DNA of 64,000 nucleotides, from positions 124,001 through 188,000 of the forward strand of contig JAHHIC010000054.1 in the NCBI GenBank assembly GCA_019359035.1, given 5' to 3'. The position numbers and the translations under genes were made by a program. Within the stretch, counting starts at the first letter, position 1. Each line of letters starts with the position of its first letter. The stretch is from Scytonematopsis contorta HA4267-MV1 (GTDB taxonomy: Bacteria; Cyanobacteriota; Cyanobacteriia; Cyanobacteriales; Nostocaceae). The notes under the pieces were generated by a model, which searched no databases, was not told where the DNA came from, and saw only the letters and a program-made list of their open reading frames with translations. This document shows, in pieces, positions 62,518-64,000 of this stretch.

Positions 62518-63189
62518 ATGGATAGAATGTATATTAAATTACTGTATGTATTTATATTCTCTTTAGTCTTTTTAATTACGGCTTGCAAACAACAGAATTT
62601 GAGATTAGTTGGACAACCATCTAATCCAAATAACACAAGCTCAGTTCCATCATCTGTTAAAATTAATTCCCCAACAATTAAACAAGTTATTCAAGCTGGA
62701 TTGGAACAAACAAAATATACCCGCTTTTACGACCCTGCATATGTGAAAATAAAATATCCCGGTGGAGATGTACCTATAGAAACTGGAGTTTGTACTGATG
62801 TTGTAATCAGAGCTTTTCGTAAAGTTGGTATCGATTTACAAAAAGAAGTTCACGAAGATATACTGCATAATTTTAAGGTTTATCCAAAAAACTGGGGTTT
62901 ACAAAGACCAGATACAAACATTGACCATCGACGTGTGCCTAATTTGATGGTTTATTTTCAACGTCAGGGTAAAGCAGTTCCAGTTACAAATAATAGAGAA
63001 AAATATTTACCTGGTGATATAGTCACTTGGGATTTAGGTCCGGGACAACAACATATTGGTATTATCAGTAATAATCTATCTGCTAATAGCCAAAATCCTT
63101 TAGTTATACATAATATCGGCTCTGGAACTAAGGAAGAAGATATTTTATTTAATTGGAAAATTATTGGTCACTATCGCTATTTTAATTAA
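62518..63189 (+). CDS. DUF1287 lipoprotein
   Basis: The start was placed at the ATG of MDRMYIKLLY, just before the signal; TTG 62500 extends the frame by six codons. The ~223-residue protein has a lipoprotein signal ending LITAC (lipobox, Cys lipidation). A Ser/Asn-rich linker precedes the DUF1287 domain: YDPAYVKIKYPGGDVPIETGVCTDVVIRAFRKVGIDLQKEVHEDI, HRRVPNLMVYF, LPGDIVTWDLGPGQQHIGII, PLVIHNIGSG. The Cys of GVCTDV, His of QHIGII and His of VIHNIG form the NlpC/P60-like triad, so it may act on peptidoglycan. A palindromic element lies upstream. Confidence 0.9.
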   Translation: MDRMYIKLLYVFIFSLVFLITACKQQNLRLVGQPSNPNNTSSVPSSVKINSPTIKQVIQAGLEQTKYTRFYDPAYVKIKYPGGDVPIETGVCTDVVIRAFRKVGIDLQKEVHEDILHNFKVYPKNWGLQRPDTNIDHRRVPNLMVYFQRQGKAVPVTNNREKYLPGDIVTWDLGPGQQHIGIISNNLSANSQNPLVIHNIGSGTKEEDILFNWKIIGHYRYFN

Positions 63190-63231
63190 TTGCTTACCTT
63201 ATACCGTTAATACAAATAAAATATTATCTCT

Positions 63232-63272
63232 TATTCCCCCCTTCCCTACCAGTAAAGGGAGGTAGGGGGGTT
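63232..63272. terminator. Hairpin between convergent genes
   Basis: A stem ccctacc/ggtaggg (63244-63250 with 63261-63267), with flanking runs of C and G, lies between the stops at 63189 and 63283. It may end both genes. Confidence 0.55.
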
Positions 63273-63282
63273 CGCTCTATTT

Positions 63283-63666
63283 CTAACTAGCTCTGAGTAA
63301 ACGATTCAAAATTACTTTACCGTTAGCAGAAATTACTTGTACGCGAATAAAATCAGGGTCGCTAGGTCTCCAAGTAACTTGATATTTAATTCTATCATTA
63401 CGCCAAGTATATACTTGACGTTGTTTATTTCCTGATGTGGTAGCACCAACTAATACAATGGAAGAATCCTTTCTTATATTTCTTCCTTCATAGTAAAACG
63501 CATTATTACGAAAATATAAATTGACTTGCCATTCTGAATCTACAAACTCCCCACTAGGATAATCAAATCGACTATTAGCTATGGCTTTGTTACTTACAGC
63601 AATGTCTGTAATTGCTGGTGCAGAAAGTCCTAATATTGTAGCTAGAGTAAGGGCTTTTAAATTCAT
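63283..63666 (-). CDS. Small exported hypothetical protein (127 aa)
   Basis: The protein has a clear signal peptide (MNLKALTLATILGLSAPAI… cleavage near AIAN-SRF). A mature domain of ~95 residues is rich in beta strands and aromatic residues (QVNLYFRNNAFYYEGRN, VYTWRNDRIKYQVTWRP). I recognise no family. It is probably periplasmic. It ends AS with no anchor. The start ATG fits the signal. Confidence 0.75.
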   Translation of the reverse strand: MNLKALTLATILGLSAPAITDIAVSNKAIANSRFDYPSGEFVDSEWQVNLYFRNNAFYYEGRNIRKDSSIVLVGATTSGNKQRQVYTWRNDRIKYQVTWRPSDPDFIRVQVISANGKVILNRLLRAS

Positions 63667-63846
63667 GAATTTACCTTTTACAAACTTTAATGGAGATAAT
63701 CTTATAAAGTTTATAATAAGTAAAAAAAATGTTTAGTAGCCTGAGAAATAACACTTAAAAAAGCTAAAAAATCTCTCAGGAAACATTTGAGTAAAAATAA
63801 GGATAAGTATTTATTAATTTCACTAAAACTTAATATGAAGAAAAAA

Positions 63847-64000
63847 TTACAATAAACCCTTCTCCTTTAACTTAGCCAAAGCATTCTCCGCAGCAGCCTT
63901 TTCCGCATCTCTTCTTCTGCGTCCCCGTCCCTGTCCGTACTCCTCATCCCCGACAAATACTGTTGCGATAAATTCTGGAGCATGAGATGTACCCCCTTCT
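63847..64000 (-). CDS. Double-stranded RNA-binding domain protein, C-terminal end (gene continues outside window)
   Basis: The minus-strand frame is open to the window edge and ends at TAA (63847-63849). The last ~50 residues read GGTSHAPEFIATVFVGDEEYGQGRGRRRRDAEKAAAENALAKLKEKG. This is the second half of a dsRBD: the PEF strand, G-x-G loop, and the basic C-terminal helix with the KKxAEQxAA-like pattern (RRRDAEKAAAENAL). The N-terminal part, perhaps an RNase III or another domain, lies outside. The gene identity is therefore open. Confidence 0.8.
   Translation of the reverse strand, partial: EGGTSHAPEFIATVFVGDEEYGQGRGRRRRDAEKAAAENALAKLKEKGLL

Overview
The window looks like a chromosomal segment of a filamentous, probably heterocyst-forming cyanobacterium (Nostocales type). 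The main evidence is a near-canonical rpaA response regulator, chlP (geranylgeranyl reductase), a CHAT/haemagglutinin/DUF928/CHASE2-cyclase locus, PEP-CTERM and DUF72 proteins, AT-rich DNA, and many short tandem and palindromic repeats between genes. The genus cannot be fixed from the sequence alone. No rRNA, tRNA, CRISPR array, prophage or intact insertion sequence was seen.

Region 1 (1-13160) is a RiPP locus. It holds the 3' end of an NHLP-type exporter, a lanthipeptide precursor with a nitrile-hydratase-like leader and a three-Cys core, a CCG-type (ProcM-like) LanM, a GNAT protein, a tandem TerB-like protein, a second NHLP-type exporter, an unrecognised HExxH protein, a second precursor with a Nif11-like leader and a Cys-free core, and a truncated histidine kinase. 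The likely scheme is that LanM modifies the first precursor, the first exporter cleaves after Gly-Gly, and the two ABC proteins export the product. The roles of the TerB, GNAT and HExxH proteins are open.

Region 2 (13161-18800) has a shortened gamma-carbonic anhydrase overlapping a bestrophin channel gene, a DUF72 gene split by a clear 249-bp MITE with a 6-bp target duplication, a small conserved protein and a phytoene-desaturase-like flavoprotein. Region 3 (19000-30400) is a four-gene minus-strand locus: CHAT-TPR protein, giant haemagglutinin-like TpsA protein, DUF928 protein and CHASE2 nucleotide cyclase. Region 4 (30400-38500) has an orphan gp25 baseplate-like gene, an MBL hydrolase, an MscS channel with a cyclic-nucleotide-binding domain, a small outer-membrane-type protein, a zinc-ribbon Ser/Thr kinase, a PD-(D/E)XK-like protein and a decayed stretch.

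Region 5 (38400-45600) has two alpha/beta hydrolases, an ABC exporter, a glycosyltransferase and rpaA, which is flanked by a G-rich 22-bp tandem array upstream and a 28-bp tandem array downstream. Region 6 (45800-55100) has a calpain-like protease with seven extracellular-type repeats, a second haemagglutinin-like protein, a PEP-CTERM protein and chlP. Region 7 (55200-64000) has a tight GT2/amidohydrolase/DUF962 operon, a truncated HNH gene, a GNAT gene, a cysA-like ATPase, a Uma2 nuclease, a DUF1287 lipoprotein, a small exported protein and the 3' end of a dsRNA-binding-domain gene.

Repeats are a theme of the window. There are four copies of a long palindromic element (about 118-170 bp) whose arms covary, at least seven copies of a gtagagac palindrome, four G-rich hairpins, and at least five tandem arrays. 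All function calls are from reading motifs; no database search was run.
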